Assembly: GCA_026120035.1 (NCBI GenBank)
Contig: JALRME010000024.1
Span: forward strand, 372,001 to 436,000
Source: Coleophoma eucalyptorum
Taxonomy: Eukaryota; Ascomycota; Leotiomycetes; Helotiales; Dermateaceae
Reading direction: 5' to 3'
Length of the DNA stretch: 64,000 bases
Under the pieces are notes generated by a model that saw only the letters and a program-made list of their open reading frames with translations, was not told the DNA's origin and ran no database searches. This document shows positions 11,366-21,999 of the stretch, piece after piece. Made by a program: the position numbers and the translations under genes. How positions within the stretch are numbered: the first letter of the stretch is position 1; every line of letters starts with the position of its first letter.

Positions 11366-13103
11366 ATGCGCATCTCTACTGCGTGCTCGAATTGCAGGTC
11401 ATGACCTACTCACTCCCAGTGTCAAGAGAGAATTTATCTGACATAATAGCAGGTCCCGTCGCAGAAAATGTGTGATATCCACCGGCAGCAGCAGTTGCAC
11501 GTTCTGTGTAAGCCGTGGAGTTGCCTGCACGAATGGAACTCTGGCGCTGTCGCCCAAAAGCGGCAGTAGTCCTCGCGGGCATGGGCCTGTAGTCTCGACA
11601 CCAACCACACCAAGCGAACAGGTTACTGACAGGTATGCCCTCTTACCGCCGATGTCTCTTCGTTTGGAGCTGGTAGAGCTGTATTTCGATTTCATCCATG
11701 ACCAATTCCATCATCTGTTCCATCGACCCACTTTCCTGGATGATGCCCTGCACCAGAGAGTTCCGCCCATACTTATATATGCGATATCAGCATTGTCGGC
11801 ACGGTATGGTGCTAAATCCTTGATTATGGGCTTGAAGCTAAACTTTCAAAGATTCTCTAAAAACCAAGCCTTTGCAGGCATCAAAGTCTGGGAGCGCAGC
11901 ACTGGCTTCGCAAAAGAGGCAGCTCAGCTACTAGACGTCTGTGATCTCTCGCTTGCAACCATCCAAGCATGCATACTCCTGGGGACGCTCAACCGCACTG
12001 AAGGCCAGAGTGCCTTGGAGACTATACACTATTCCGTAGCATGCCGGATGGGCCAGCTTCTGGACCTTCCAAATCGACCTGCTGAGAATGCCATTGAGCG
12101 AGAGGTAAACCTCCGAGGTAGGAACAATATTTCCCCCGATCTCCGAAATTGTGTGCTGATCTATAAAGTATGGTGGACATTAAGCAAAGTGGATGTTTGG
12201 TCTTCGGCGGGAGTAGGCCTACCTCGTCAAATGCCAGCTAGAGATGATCTTCCTCTGCCTATCGACGAAGACACATTTCGATCATGGGGTCGAGATGTTC
12301 CCATATCAGTGATGGACAGGAAGACGGATCACAAGTCCTCGCTGTTCGCCCAAATGCTCATACTAACTCGTATACTGGTGAGAATCATTGATTTCCACAA
12401 GGCCATTGTCTCGGGAAATACACCACCCAGTGACTTCTCTGCAAATACCACAGAACTATCTAAATCACTAGATAGCTGGCATAGCACTTTACCAACACAG
12501 CTCCAAGATACGGTCGAAAACATGGATGCACATGGCGCAAAGGGACTTGGACGGATCTTCGTGGCACTGCATATAGGCTATTACCATTGCGGACAATTAC
12601 TCTTCTATCAATTCCTGCAAGAAGACTGCCACGGCTCGTTGCAAGATGCCCAAGCCTATGCGTCAAAATGCCGCTTCTACGCCACCTCTCTCTGCGATCT
12701 CCTCGATCGCTCATCCCAAGCACCAGACTGCTCAGTGCTCTACACTATGGTAGGCCACGATCTCGTAATCGCGTCAACCGTACAAGTCCATACGCTCCTG
12801 TTCTCCTCTTCCGACAGCGAGATCAGCAATGCAAACAAACGACTCACGCGCAATTTCGAGATCCTTAGCAATCTCAAGGAGTACTGGCCAGTTCTAGAAA
12901 CTAGCTTCATGCGGCTCCGCACTTTTCAGGAAGCGTGTACGGGGAAAGGGATGGAGACGAGCTTTGCTATGAATCGGTGGATGGTGAGATTTCTGTATGA
13001 GTTTGCGCGACCGGTTGGGGAGAGAGAGGAGCTGGATTCGAAAGGGAGGCCTTGGACTGATTCACAGCTTTGGAGTGTGGAGAATATTGGCATCAATAGC
13101 TGA
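11366..13103 (+). CDS. Zn2Cys6 fungal transcription factor
   Basis: The gene has two exons, 11366..11397 and 11453..13103, giving 560 aa. The 55-nt intron (GTCATG donor, CTGAC branch, CAG acceptor) splits the zinc cluster. The cluster reads C-SN-C-X6-C-X8-C-TF-C-X6-C over residues 7-37, the classic binuclear fungal DNA-binding motif. A fungal-specific regulatory domain follows, with the usual FHRPTFLDDAL and CILLGTLNRTEG segments around residues 110-260. The ATG at 11366, directly before the first Cys, gives a compact N-terminus. An in-frame ATG at 11156 exists but adds 70 residues with no domain. The target genes are unknown, and no metabolic cluster lies next to it. Confidence 0.87.
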
Positions 13104-14064
13104 TGGCTAGTGTAGAAGTGTCTTCAGATCTTCTGAAGTTAAAGTGCCTGAGGCAAGAGACGTCGATTTCTTTGTATCAGAGTGCAAGTATTTCGGCATT
13201 TACCTAACTAAAATATGATTCATCTAGTTCTGCATCACCACATGATTTGGACCCGATAAACATGATAATGTATGATGTCTTGCTGTTTTATATAAACGAA
13301 ACATTTATCATCTAAATAGAAAATACTGGCAAAAGTGAAAGTGAAGTAAAGAAGTAAAAGTAAAGCAAAAGTAGAACGACGTGGATTGCAGTACAGGGGG
13401 TATCTCGTGAATGAAACATCAAAATCCATCCAAAAGCCAACAAAAAACAAGGAGCCTAAGAAGTCGTCATCATCCGTCAAAATAAAAACTCCAACTATGC
13501 TTCGCATCAGATTCTCGCATCAGCTTCTGAGTATGGACTATATCTTCTTCCATGGTCTGATCATAAGCATCGGTACTTTCGTGGGTATCGTTGAGGTAAA
13601 TGAACGGATATCTGGTCTGGTAGCTAGTAATATCAATCGTGCGGGTTGTTGTGTAGGTGTAGGTAGGACAAGAGGGTTGACTGGTTCATGATTTTGTATG
13701 GTGAGTTGGGTAATTGTGCTTTTGGTGATGTTGAAGGGATAATTGTGCAGGGGATTTTGTGCATGTGTAGGTGTGTGGATTGAGGTGTAGACAAGGGTGT
13801 TTAAGATGGGTCGGTGTGAAAGATAAGTAGTTAGTGCTGGGTGTGTTGCAGGTATCAAGTGCTGATACGAAATGGTGTAGGGCAACAGGATCTGTTGCGT
13901 AGGAGACTTTGCTGCCTTGTCCAAATGTTCCTGACTCGGCGGTCGTTCAATAGCGGTAGGTGCCAGTTGTCTGTGAGTCAGATCATGGTCCGTTGGCACC
14001 ATGTACTCATGGTATCTGAGCTTCAGGCTTCGGTACAATCAGGTCACTGTCAGTCTATCGATGA
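13104..14064. other. Intergenic with a GT-rich, strand-biased stretch
   Basis: No gene is supported. From about 13637 to 13870 the plus strand is very rich in G and T with few C. This creates a long Pro/Thr/His-rich open frame on the minus strand (13538-14038) that starts at a TTG, and I reject it as coding. Confidence 0.5.
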
Positions 14065-14751
14065 CTATTCACCAAACGAGGCGTGTCTCTTGTGCAAAGG
14101 CGACATCCGGAGTTCATCAATAACACTTGCCCAACCGTGCTTCGTTTCGCCTGCATCAGTATTGTGTCCAATTGCTTGCGTGGTGAGCCTCCTCATCGGA
14201 GGCTTCCTCTTGATCCCTTCTGCAAGTCCTACGGGCAAAGAAGGGCGTAAAGTCATCTTAGGTATGTTTTGTTTCTCAAGATCCTTCGCTGGGACAGGCT
14301 CTGGGCGTGTGCTATTTGCTGCGACAAGGCCCATATAGAGCACCAGGAATCGCATTCGCAGCATATCCAGCCTGCGAACTCTCTCTTCCAATCTTGTCCT
14401 TTTAGCCGCCCACAGAAGCCGCGTGCTTGAGCGCAATCTTGTCTCGCCTTCGGCAATCATGAGTCCATTTAGATCCTCCCTTAGATCATCACCACATTTC
14501 TGGATCTCCCTCAACAGCTTGCCCATCCTCAGCTTGTCCTCGAGCTTCTGCACTTTGGTTACATCTCGGTCATAGGACTCGTTCTCCTGTATCGAGAAAT
14601 CCACGGCATCGAGGAAGGTCGTAACCTCATTGGGAGCAGCTAAATAGGCTCGCGTGTACGTCGTGATAAGCTGGCCCACGACGAACGCTGCCACGCAACA
14701 GGCGGTGAAGAGGAGCAGAAGCGTGAGGAGGGGCAGTTGGCTGTCTGCCAT
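14065..14751 (-). CDS. Unknown membrane-anchored coiled-coil protein, 228 aa
   Basis: This is a single-exon frame from an ATG at 14751 to a TAG at 14065. Residues about 7-32 form a hydrophobic helix, probably a signal anchor. A charged helical region follows at about 55-150, with heptad-like spacing (VQKLEDKLRMGKLLREI and RLEERVRRLDMLRMRF), then a hydrophobic patch LVLYMGLVAA. The C-terminal third is basic. No domain is recognised. The even amino-acid composition over the whole length supports it as a real gene. It lies tail to tail with the Zn2Cys6 gene and head to head with BUD32, about 390 bp apart, so the two may share a promoter. Confidence 0.6.
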   Translation of the reverse strand: MADSQLPLLTLLLLFTACCVAAFVVGQLITTYTRAYLAAPNEVTTFLDAVDFSIQENESYDRDVTKVQKLEDKLRMGKLLREIQKCGDDLREDLNGLMIAEGETRLRSSTRLLWAAKRTRLEERVRRLDMLRMRFLVLYMGLVAANSTRPEPVPAKDLEKQNIPKMTLRPSLPVGLAEGIKRKPPMRRLTTQAIGHNTDAGETKHGWASVIDELRMSPLHKRHASFGE

Positions 14752-15141
14752 GATTTATGCCAGAGCTCAGTACGTATAGCTGCAATTGTTATTTTCGTCG
14801 CATGGTCTTCGTTATCATAGTGCAAAGTGAATAAGAAAAGCGGTTGTGAACGTGAGAGGCAAGCAATGACGGAGACCTGCTGGCAGCAAGAAGTCCAAGA
14901 AGATGTACGCCAATAGATTCACCGCCACCTTCTGCGAGCCCTTGCAGGCGCATACGGAGGGCAAGTGCTGCAGGGCAATTTTCCCAGCCCTCAAACGTCG
15001 GGAATCAAAAGTCCAACTACATGCTGGTGAACGCCGAGATACTTCACTCAACCCACCGTTGAAGTATTTTATACCTGTGTTGACTTCAGAGATTCGAAAC
15101 TAGCTGGGGGAGGAAGAAGAAGAAGTAGAAGAACTTAGAAG

Positions 15142-16092
15142 ATGACTGAGACTGGTTCAGCCCCGCCGTCAAAAAAGAGAACGTGTTTGACAAGAATGCA
15201 AACAGCACCCCTCATTCGATCATTTGTGAGCATAATTTCCAGAGCCTTTTTACAGACCAACACAATGGATGTACCCACAGCAACACCGGCAATAGAGCCT
15301 GTTGCAGAACAGCCTACAGAGAATGTACCACGACCATCAATATTTAAACATCCATCAGCCTCTCCACCACAGCTCATTACGCAAGGCGCCGAGGCTCTGC
15401 TCTATCGCAGCACCTACCTCCTGCCCACGCTTCCATGCGCTTTGAAATATAGACCCTCAAAGCCATACCGACATCCAATACTTGATGCACGACTGACCAA
15501 GCATCGTATACTTTCAGAAGCGCGTGTACTTGCCAAGTGTAGAAGAGAAGGCGTGCCAGTTCCCGGAGTGTATGCGCTTGACGAGACAACGGGATGGCTG
15601 ATGATTGAGTGGATAGAAGGAGAGGTGGTAAGGATACGATTGAACGAATGGTTGAAGCGGAGGAAAGATGCGGGGATCGAGGAAGGGGTTGATGATGCTG
15701 AGTTAGTAGGCTTGATGGGAAGAGTAGGCGCAGCTGTTGGAAGAATGCACGCTGTCGGAGTCGTCCACGGAGATTTGACCACAAGCAATCTGATGCTGCG
15801 ACCTTACTCGAAGAAAGCCATAAATGGTGATACTCCTGCCGAAGACAATATCTTGGACGGCCAGATTATACTCATTGACTTTGGCCTAGCAAGTCAGAGC
15901 ATGCAAGACGAAGACCGCGCGGTAGACCTCTACGTTTTAGAGAGAGCATTCGGAAGCACACATCCAAGAGCGGAAAAGCTGTTTAAAGAGGTCTTGGTGG
16001 CGTACGGGAAGAGCTTCAAAGGTGCTGCTGTAGTTCTCAAAAAGTTAGAGGATGTGCGGATGCGAGGAAGGAAAAGAAGCATGTTGGGTTAA
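15142..16092 (+). CDS. BUD32: Bud32/PRPK kinase of the KEOPS/EKC complex
   Basis: This is a single-exon frame of 316 aa; starting at the in-frame ATG at 15265 would give 275 aa, closer to the usual size (about 260). It has the compact Bud32 kinase fold: QGAEA in place of a Gly-rich loop, the lysine in ALKYRPSKPYRHP, RILSEARVLAKCRREG, catalytic HGDLTTSNLML, IDFGLAS metal-binding motif, and the family-typical basic C-terminal tail RGRKRSMLG. Bud32 acts in the KEOPS/EKC complex with Kae1, in threonylcarbamoyl (t6A) modification of tRNA, and has been linked to transcription and telomeres. The 41 extra N-terminal residues are of unclear origin and may be 5' leader. Confidence 0.93.
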   Translation: MTETGSAPPSKKRTCLTRMQTAPLIRSFVSIISRAFLQTNTMDVPTATPAIEPVAEQPTENVPRPSIFKHPSASPPQLITQGAEALLYRSTYLLPTLPCALKYRPSKPYRHPILDARLTKHRILSEARVLAKCRREGVPVPGVYALDETTGWLMIEWIEGEVVRIRLNEWLKRRKDAGIEEGVDDAELVGLMGRVGAAVGRMHAVGVVHGDLTTSNLMLRPYSKKAINGDTPAEDNILDGQIILIDFGLASQSMQDEDRAVDLYVLERAFGSTHPRAEKLFKEVLVAYGKSFKGAAVVLKKLEDVRMRGRKRSMLG

Positions 16093-16385
16093 GCATAAAT
16101 CAAGCTCGACGTCACTACATCAATTGATATACAAACAGCGAATGCCACGATTCAGGCACAAGAAAGATGGTATGCGATTTTGAATTCTAAATGCAAAACT
16201 GAGAACGCATTTAGCCAAATATCCAAATATATAGGGCCAGGGTAGCGAGCAAGAAGAAAACCAGAATCTACTGCGAGCTATATAGCCTTTCTATTTTCAA
16301 CGCCTCTTCAAATGCCTGAAATTCCAAGTAGGAAGGCCACCCATTAGATGCTTAACTCCAACGCCAACGCTCACAGACTAAGGAT

Positions 16386-17312
16386 CTATTCCTTCAACTC
16401 AGCAACAGCAAAATAACCCTTGTTCTCTACGACGCCTCGATCCGTGATAACTGCCGTATATTTGGCTACCCAGTTTGGTGTGATATCTCCCTTCATCCCA
16501 TTCAAGCCTCTCTTGGACTCGGAGAGAACACCAGCACCTCTGACTCCTTGACCTAACAATTCTCTCAAAGTTCCACTAGGCAGAATATCTGTGCAATCAT
16601 TATGAGTCAAAAGTTCGATATTCTCCTTCTTGGCAAGCTGAACCAAAGGTGGAGGGACATTGCAACAGTCCTTAACGTTGATCTGATCAACTTGTGGCCG
16701 TACTTGAACCTTGTTTAAGAATCGGCTGAGCTTCTCGCTACCAAATTCGGCCAAACCTAGCCTCTTTACAATCCCTTGATTGTATAGTTCTTCTAGAGCA
16801 GGCCAGGTTGCAATCTCTTCCTCGTCATTTCCTTGTTCGGAGTTCTTCTTGTCTGCCTCCCATTCGCAATCACCTTCGAAGGACATGCCAGGGAACGACA
16901 CAATAAGTAGGTCAATACTGCTCACGCCCAGCTCCTTCAAGACCAGCTCAATGGCATCTTTCGTATATTGTACTCTGTCCTTGACTGCTGTGCCTGGCAA
17001 GTAGAATAATTTCACCGTAATTTCATACTGGCTGCGCTCTTCGGCCAGGCCGGACAAGGACCAGTCTATAGTGGGGATATAATAGTCGGAACCGTCTCTA
17101 GTTGTCCAGATAGACACCTGGGGGCGACTTGATAGTTGATCTTCATCTAGAGATTCTTTAAAATCGCCATTCGTCATGGACTGGGGGGTTGCAGCCTGTG
17201 GGGGGGAGTAGTCTTGTTGCGCCGCAAGAAAGTTACTTCGAAGTGAATTTGTAAGCTCGAGGTTCGATCTGTCTGCGCCGGGTTTTCTGATGATGGAAGG
17301 ACCACCAGTCAT
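16386..17312 (-). CDS. Glutamate-cysteine ligase regulatory (modifier) subunit
   Basis: The protein has 308 aa from the ATG at 17312 and shows a reduced aldo-keto-reductase-like fold. Typical stretches are KELGVSSIDLLIVSFPG, LEELYNQGIVKRLGLAEFG and LLTHNDCTDILP. This is the pattern of GCLM, the modifier subunit that lowers feedback inhibition of glutamate-cysteine ligase, the first step of glutathione synthesis in the cytosol. A longer in-frame ATG exists at 17384. However, the DNA between holds an intron-like element at 17320-17359 (GTAAAA donor, CTAAC branch, CAG acceptor), and removing it destroys that longer frame. I therefore place the start at 17312 with a probable 5'-UTR intron. The catalytic aldo-keto reductase tetrad is not evident, as expected for a regulatory subunit. 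Confidence 0.85.
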   Translation of the reverse strand: MTGGPSIIRKPGADRSNLELTNSLRSNFLAAQQDYSPPQAATPQSMTNGDFKESLDEDQLSSRPQVSIWTTRDGSDYYIPTIDWSLSGLAEERSQYEITVKLFYLPGTAVKDRVQYTKDAIELVLKELGVSSIDLLIVSFPGMSFEGDCEWEADKKNSEQGNDEEEIATWPALEELYNQGIVKRLGLAEFGSEKLSRFLNKVQVRPQVDQINVKDCCNVPPPLVQLAKKENIELLTHNDCTDILPSGTLRELLGQGVRGAGVLSESKRGLNGMKGDITPNWVAKYTAVITDRGVVENKGYFAVAELKE

Positions 17313-17813
17313 AATATTCCTGAACGTAGATTCGGTTAGTAAAGCGCAGAATCTTTTACATAGAATTGTAGTTTTGTTTTGCATACGACGTGGAGAGTAT
17401 TAGCCTTGTCATTTTTTCCGCCTGATTGGTAATGGGAGAGGAAAGGTGAACAAGATGCGCCAATGTCTCGAATCGTCGACTTCAATGCGCGAAACCGTGG
17501 CCTGCTTGGGTGAGGATTCGGCAGAGGAAAAAAATAAAGCCTTAGGATCTAGGTAACTGCAAAAGTGGCGGGGTAAGAGGAATAATACTTCATGCCAAGT
17601 GAGAAAGTGAAAGGACCGTGAAATTTCCATGATGCGATTGCTTTAAGGACAGCCGGGCCCCTCACTAAGATAGATAGCACGAGCACATCATCGCTCCGAG
17701 ATCCCACTCTAATCCCGAAAGGTGGCCACCCCTGCTCCCCTGCAAGGCCACTTCAAATCATTGATTCCACACACAAGCTCCATCAACAGCCTCACCTCTT
17801 GCACACGACAGCA
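17313..17813. other. Shared 5' region of GCLM and AP-1 sigma genes
   Basis: This 500-bp divergent promoter region lies between the glutamate-cysteine ligase modifier gene (-) and the AP-1 sigma gene (+). It includes the probable 40-nt leader intron of the former. No other gene is seen. Confidence 0.5.
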
Positions 17814-18605
17814 ATGGCTATCCAGTGAGTCCTGAGATCTGCATCCTGCAAGCTGCAACTCTAACACATTATTGTAGCTACTTGATTCTGTTGTCGCGGC
17901 AGGGCAAAGTCGTACGTGCCCATGACTCGAGAAGCCTACCAGAACTGACGTTCCAGCCAGCGCCTCGCAAAATGGTTTACCACGCTGTCTCCCAAGGAGA
18001 AGGCCAAGATCATTAAGGATGTTTCCCAGCTTGTGCTGGCACGGCGGACCAGAATGTGCAATTTCTTAGAATACAAAGGTCCAGCGAAACTCGGTTGGGT
18101 GCTATTATTTTTCTAACAGGTTGCCAGATTCCAAGATTGTATATCGTCGTTACGCCTCTCTGTTCTTCATCGCTGGCTGCTCCTCCACTGATAATGAGCT
18201 CATTACTCTTGAGATTGTCCACCGATATGTCGAGCAGATGGACAAGTATTATGGCAATGTGTGCGAGTTGGACATTATCGTATGGCTTACAGGAGGATCT
18301 CCAGTCCCCAAACGGACGCTGACCGAGGACAGTTTAACTTCCAAAAAGCCTACTTTATCTTAGATGAGTTACTACTGGCCGGTGAGATGCAGGAGAGTAG
18401 TAAGAAGAATGTGCTGCGGGTGATATCAGCGCAGGATTCGATAGAGGATACAGAGGTAAGTGATACACGTTCTCCTCTCAGCATGGAGCTACTTGCAGAA
18501 GAATGACACCGTTCTTCTGCACTGTACCAGTAGTCTGTATTTTTCTTTACCACTGACACCTACCCCCTCTACCAGGTCGACGAAGAAGTTACGAAAATCA
18601 TGTGA
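17814..18605 (+). CDS. APS1: AP-1 clathrin adaptor complex sigma subunit
   Basis: The gene has six exons: 17814..17824, 17878..17911, 17961..18078, 18128..18279, 18333..18455 and 18576..18605, giving 155 aa, the usual sigma-adaptin length. No exon is long enough to stand out as a reading frame. Joined, it begins [15 protein letters not shown] and contains [47 protein letters not shown] and [19 protein letters not shown], and ends VDEEVTKIM. These are near-invariant sigma1 segments. The subunit sits in the AP-1 core, which recruits clathrin at the trans-Golgi and endosomes. Introns are 49-120 nt. The first exon carries only 11 coding nt, and intron 3 has a weak GTCCAG donor. Confidence 0.93.
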
Positions 18606-19962
18606 AATAGACATCTTTATCTGTACTCAGCGGGACGGTGGAGTTTGGCGCACGAATCACATCTATTGTCACAGCCTCAAGCTTGCTGTCCTATCTGCAT
18701 TTGACTAATTTGGATGTGATCTGTTTACAGGAAACTGAAGACATTTTGAACGGCCTGAAGGATGTCGGGATAGTATGAGCGTTGCCATACCTGGAACAAA
18801 AGTTCACCGGTTCTTTTAGAGCCGCTGGCACAGGTTTCTGCGTTTCTTCTACCATAACAGGTGGACTTGGAGGGGATTGACATGGGGAGGATCGGAAGGC
18901 GTTATGGTAACGGTGAAGGCCATGATAAGCTGCTCCCATCTTGGACTCATTCAAGACGATGAAAGAAATGATACCCATGACCGAGCTTGGAAGTTAGTCC
19001 TTTGAAGGTATTTGTCCTCCGTCCTTTGTCTTCAGCAATTATGAACTTCATTCGGCGCTTGGTTCGCTCTTGCTCCCAAATTACTTGCTCAGTCTTGCCT
19101 TCCTCGTTAAGTGCTGCAGTATATCCCAGATCTTTACCTAGAGCTTCAAACGTCAATTGCCGCCATTCCCTGGTCCAACAAACACTTCCACCATCCCGAT
19201 CTGACGTTTCAGAATGTAGTGAAGCAGCACACATGCGAACGACTGGCTGCACGAACTTGAATACCAGCAGCTAGTGGTCGGCGTAGCTGGTTCTGTACGA
19301 AACCTATAAAGTCTTGGTTGTTCAGCTATTGCCTCTGAGCCTCTATTTCAAGGCTCGTGGACTCTGTCCTTGCTTGCGGTTGGCTGGTTGGATTCCCAGT
19401 GTCGTTTTCGCCGTACTGGGTCTAGCGTCATAGCGCATCGCAATCGGCTACTCCACCTTTCATCATCATCCCCCTCGACTCCCGACTCACCCCATCCATC
19501 ATCACCTCACAACAATACTTCTATAGAATCCATCCTCAAGTACTTCAATGCATTCCTCCTGCTAGACAGTTGTCTAGCTTGAGCGCAACTTGATTCTTTC
19601 TCCGCAAGCCAGCGCAGGAAGACTTAAACACTGCTCTCAGCCTCAGCAGGTCTCCACCTATATCGTCATAACCTGAACTCGAAGCTGCGCAACAGCAACA
19701 GCAGCAAGTAAACGCGTCAGATAGGTTATTCTTCTACTCAGCGATAGTCCGAGGCATCAAGTTCCTGGCGCCGTTCAACGAGTCTGAAGAGTACCCCTTA
19801 TAAGGTCGTTATCTCCTACCAGAACACTCGGGTTCGATCGTCACACGCTTGTACCTATCACGACACGCATTTTCATCCTCTCTTCATTTCACACCGATCA
19901 CTCCATCGAGATCGTATTGATAATCCTAAATTTACATTAGGGATTTGTCTGGAACTGCAACC
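18606..19962. other. Intergenic; weak minus-strand coding signal at 18750-19250
   Basis: Between AP-1 sigma and MAF1 there are protein-like minus-strand stretches (about 18947-19252 and 18760-18978) that might be exons of a small gene. No convincing start, splice set or family could be fixed. The CT-rich DNA from about 19430 onward looks like promoter or leader of MAF1. Confidence 0.4.
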
Positions 19963-20979
19963 ATGAAGTTCTTACCACTTCGCGACTTCGATGACGTTAC
20001 GAGCGCGTTGAATTTCAGTACTCCTGATTGCCAAGTCATCGGCGGATGCGATCTGTATACTACAAAAGCTGCGGGCTCTGATAAGAAGTTGTACAAGGAT
20101 ATTGAGAACTCTCTAGAGTCACAATACTCGTCGCTTCTTCGTTTATCAGCATCCGTTTCGCCGCCTGATGATTTATCATCTGCAGCTTCCTCCCTGAACC
20201 TTTCCAGATCAAGTCCTTTTGGGCCTATGACACAGGTTTCAAGCCGACGTACCTTCGCATACCTGATCGCTACCTTGAATGCTAGCCATCCGGACTATGA
20301 CTTCTCACATATCCTCAGGCCTGCCGATTTTCGGAGGGAGCGAAGCTTGAAGAGTGTCATCAACACTATCGACACAACATTGCTTAACTTACGACCTAGC
20401 TCAGGTATGACACTTCAGGTTCCAGCCCAGATCAGTTATGCTACGACTGCATCTGCGACGACCACAAGTCAGGCATGGGGACCCCAAATGTGGACCTTGA
20501 TAGATAAAGAGATGACTCTGAAAGAGTGCACTGTCTATTGTTGGGCCCCTCCTGATGAACCGTTTGATGGTGAGGAGGGCTCCATCTGGAGTCTGAACTA
20601 TTTCTTTTTCAACAAAGAGAGAAAGCGTGTTGCGTACATATATGTCCGAGGCATCGCAGTTATGAGTCACAGTCCAAGACTTGGACATGGAATGACAAAA
20701 AGAGGTGCCGGCGGATACGATTCAGGCGCTAATAAGCGTGCTAAGTACTGGCTGGGTGATAGGGCTGCGAATGTCACTAATGGACAAGACGCAGATCTAG
20801 ACGGTTCCGAGATGTGGAGCAACGGCGATGAAGTGGATGTAGATGACGGCATGTTCTACCAAGACGACTTCTGCGATGATTATGATGATGAAGCCGATGA
20901 TGAGGATGAACTGGAGTTCAGGAGCTCGGTACGTGGCGTTAGTGAAGACATCGCGGCGCGGATGGAAATCGATTACTGA
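19963..20979 (+). CDS. MAF1: Maf1, repressor of RNA polymerase III
   Basis: This is a single-exon gene of 338 aa from the ATG at 19963. The start segment MKFLPLRDFDDV is the conserved Maf1 N-terminus, followed by VIGGCDLYTTKAAGSDKKL (box A). Box B/C segments are RTFAYLIATLNASHPDYDF, LRPADFRRERSL, WTLIDKEMTLKECTVYCW and WSLNYFFFNKERKRVAYIY. A Ser-rich linker at residues about 50-90 separates the two halves and is where Maf1 proteins are phosphorylated. The C-terminal tail is long and very acidic. Under nutrient or stress signals dephosphorylated Maf1 enters the nucleus and blocks Pol III initiation. A run of Asp/Glu codons at about 20830-20920 encodes the acidic tail. Confidence 0.95.
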   Translation: MKFLPLRDFDDVTSALNFSTPDCQVIGGCDLYTTKAAGSDKKLYKDIENSLESQYSSLLRLSASVSPPDDLSSAASSLNLSRSSPFGPMTQVSSRRTFAYLIATLNASHPDYDFSHILRPADFRRERSLKSVINTIDTTLLNLRPSSGMTLQVPAQISYATTASATTTSQAWGPQMWTLIDKEMTLKECTVYCWAPPDEPFDGEEGSIWSLNYFFFNKERKRVAYIYVRGIAVMSHSPRLGHGMTKRGAGGYDSGANKRAKYWLGDRAANVTNGQDADLDGSEMWSNGDEVDVDDGMFYQDDFCDDYDDEADDEDELEFRSSVRGVSEDIAARMEIDY

Positions 20980-21999
20980 TCTTTTGATTCTACTCATTTA
21001 TTGGCCTTGCAGCAAGAAAGCAGGCGTTTTGGTGTTTGTGTAGACCCATGGCAATGGTCAGCAAACACATCTCTTTCCGTGTTGCATAGCTCGTTTTTGC
21101 TTGTTTTGAGTATTTGATTAAACAGGAGTTGCAGGAGTATAGCATCGGAGTTTGGTCGGTGAGAGCGACTTGGACTGGCGATTGGCGTTCTTTTTGTGTT
21201 ATAGTATTGTGATACCGGACCAGGGCAGAACCTGCAGGCCGGGGACAAATGACTTCTTGTTCATCGTAGTTTTATCAGCTTAAAAAAAAATACTTGACAC
21301 AGTCGAGCTGAAGCCCTGTTCTTGTCGTCATGAATGCAAACTATAATGTCTTTTGGAATTGAGTATCACTTCGAAATTTCAACGAGCAAATACAACAGTT
21401 TGGGACCAAAATTCAAAATTGTATTTCAGCCTCTGAACAATAGCGAAAGCAAGAGACAGTCAAATTAGCTATCTCAAAGCTTCACCTCTCCTAAAAAACC
21501 AAGTTCCCACGAGACACCTTCAACGATAGCGCAAAACATTGTCGTCGAAAAGGTGCTCATTTAGTTCCAATACGCCGTTCCCAGAGATGGCGTAACAGCA
21601 CTGTCTCGGTCGAGTTTTTCAATCAGGTTCCGCCCTTTTTTCCAAAATAATAGAAGAGGGAGGATTCCTTTTCCTCGAATGAATAGCATATAATCAACGC
21701 TTTATGGGGTATCTCATGTTCTTCGTCAAACGCTCCTTCGCTGTACCAAAACAAAACTCAAAAATAGAAATCAAAAAACAAAGCAAAATTGAGAAGGAAA
21801 TCATTGAAAATGGATGCCTTGTGCAATGCATCATCGTGTGGAGAAGTGAATGCAGTAGAAGGTTGAACTTCTCCGAGGGACAAGGTGATTATGGTGTGTG
21901 CCGTTAAGGAATGATGTTGTGTCCGCTCGTAGTTGTCTAGATCATGTTGAATCGTCTCAGGCCCTCTCCCCTCCGTATCTTATATAGACTTGAGAAAGA
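20980..21999. other. Intergenic, no gene seen
   Basis: The spacer between the convergent MAF1 and MFS genes is one kilobase of AT-rich sequence. Only short frames without coding character are present. Confidence 0.5.

Noticed and set aside
13538..14038. 166-codon minus-strand open frame rich in Pro, Thr and His
   Set aside because: It begins at TTG, has simple-sequence composition caused by a GT-rich plus strand, and shows no domain.
18691..19252. Two protein-like minus-strand stretches that might be exons of one gene
   Set aside because: No splice donor and acceptor pair joins them cleanly, no start is clear and no family is recognised. They are left as a possible unknown gene.
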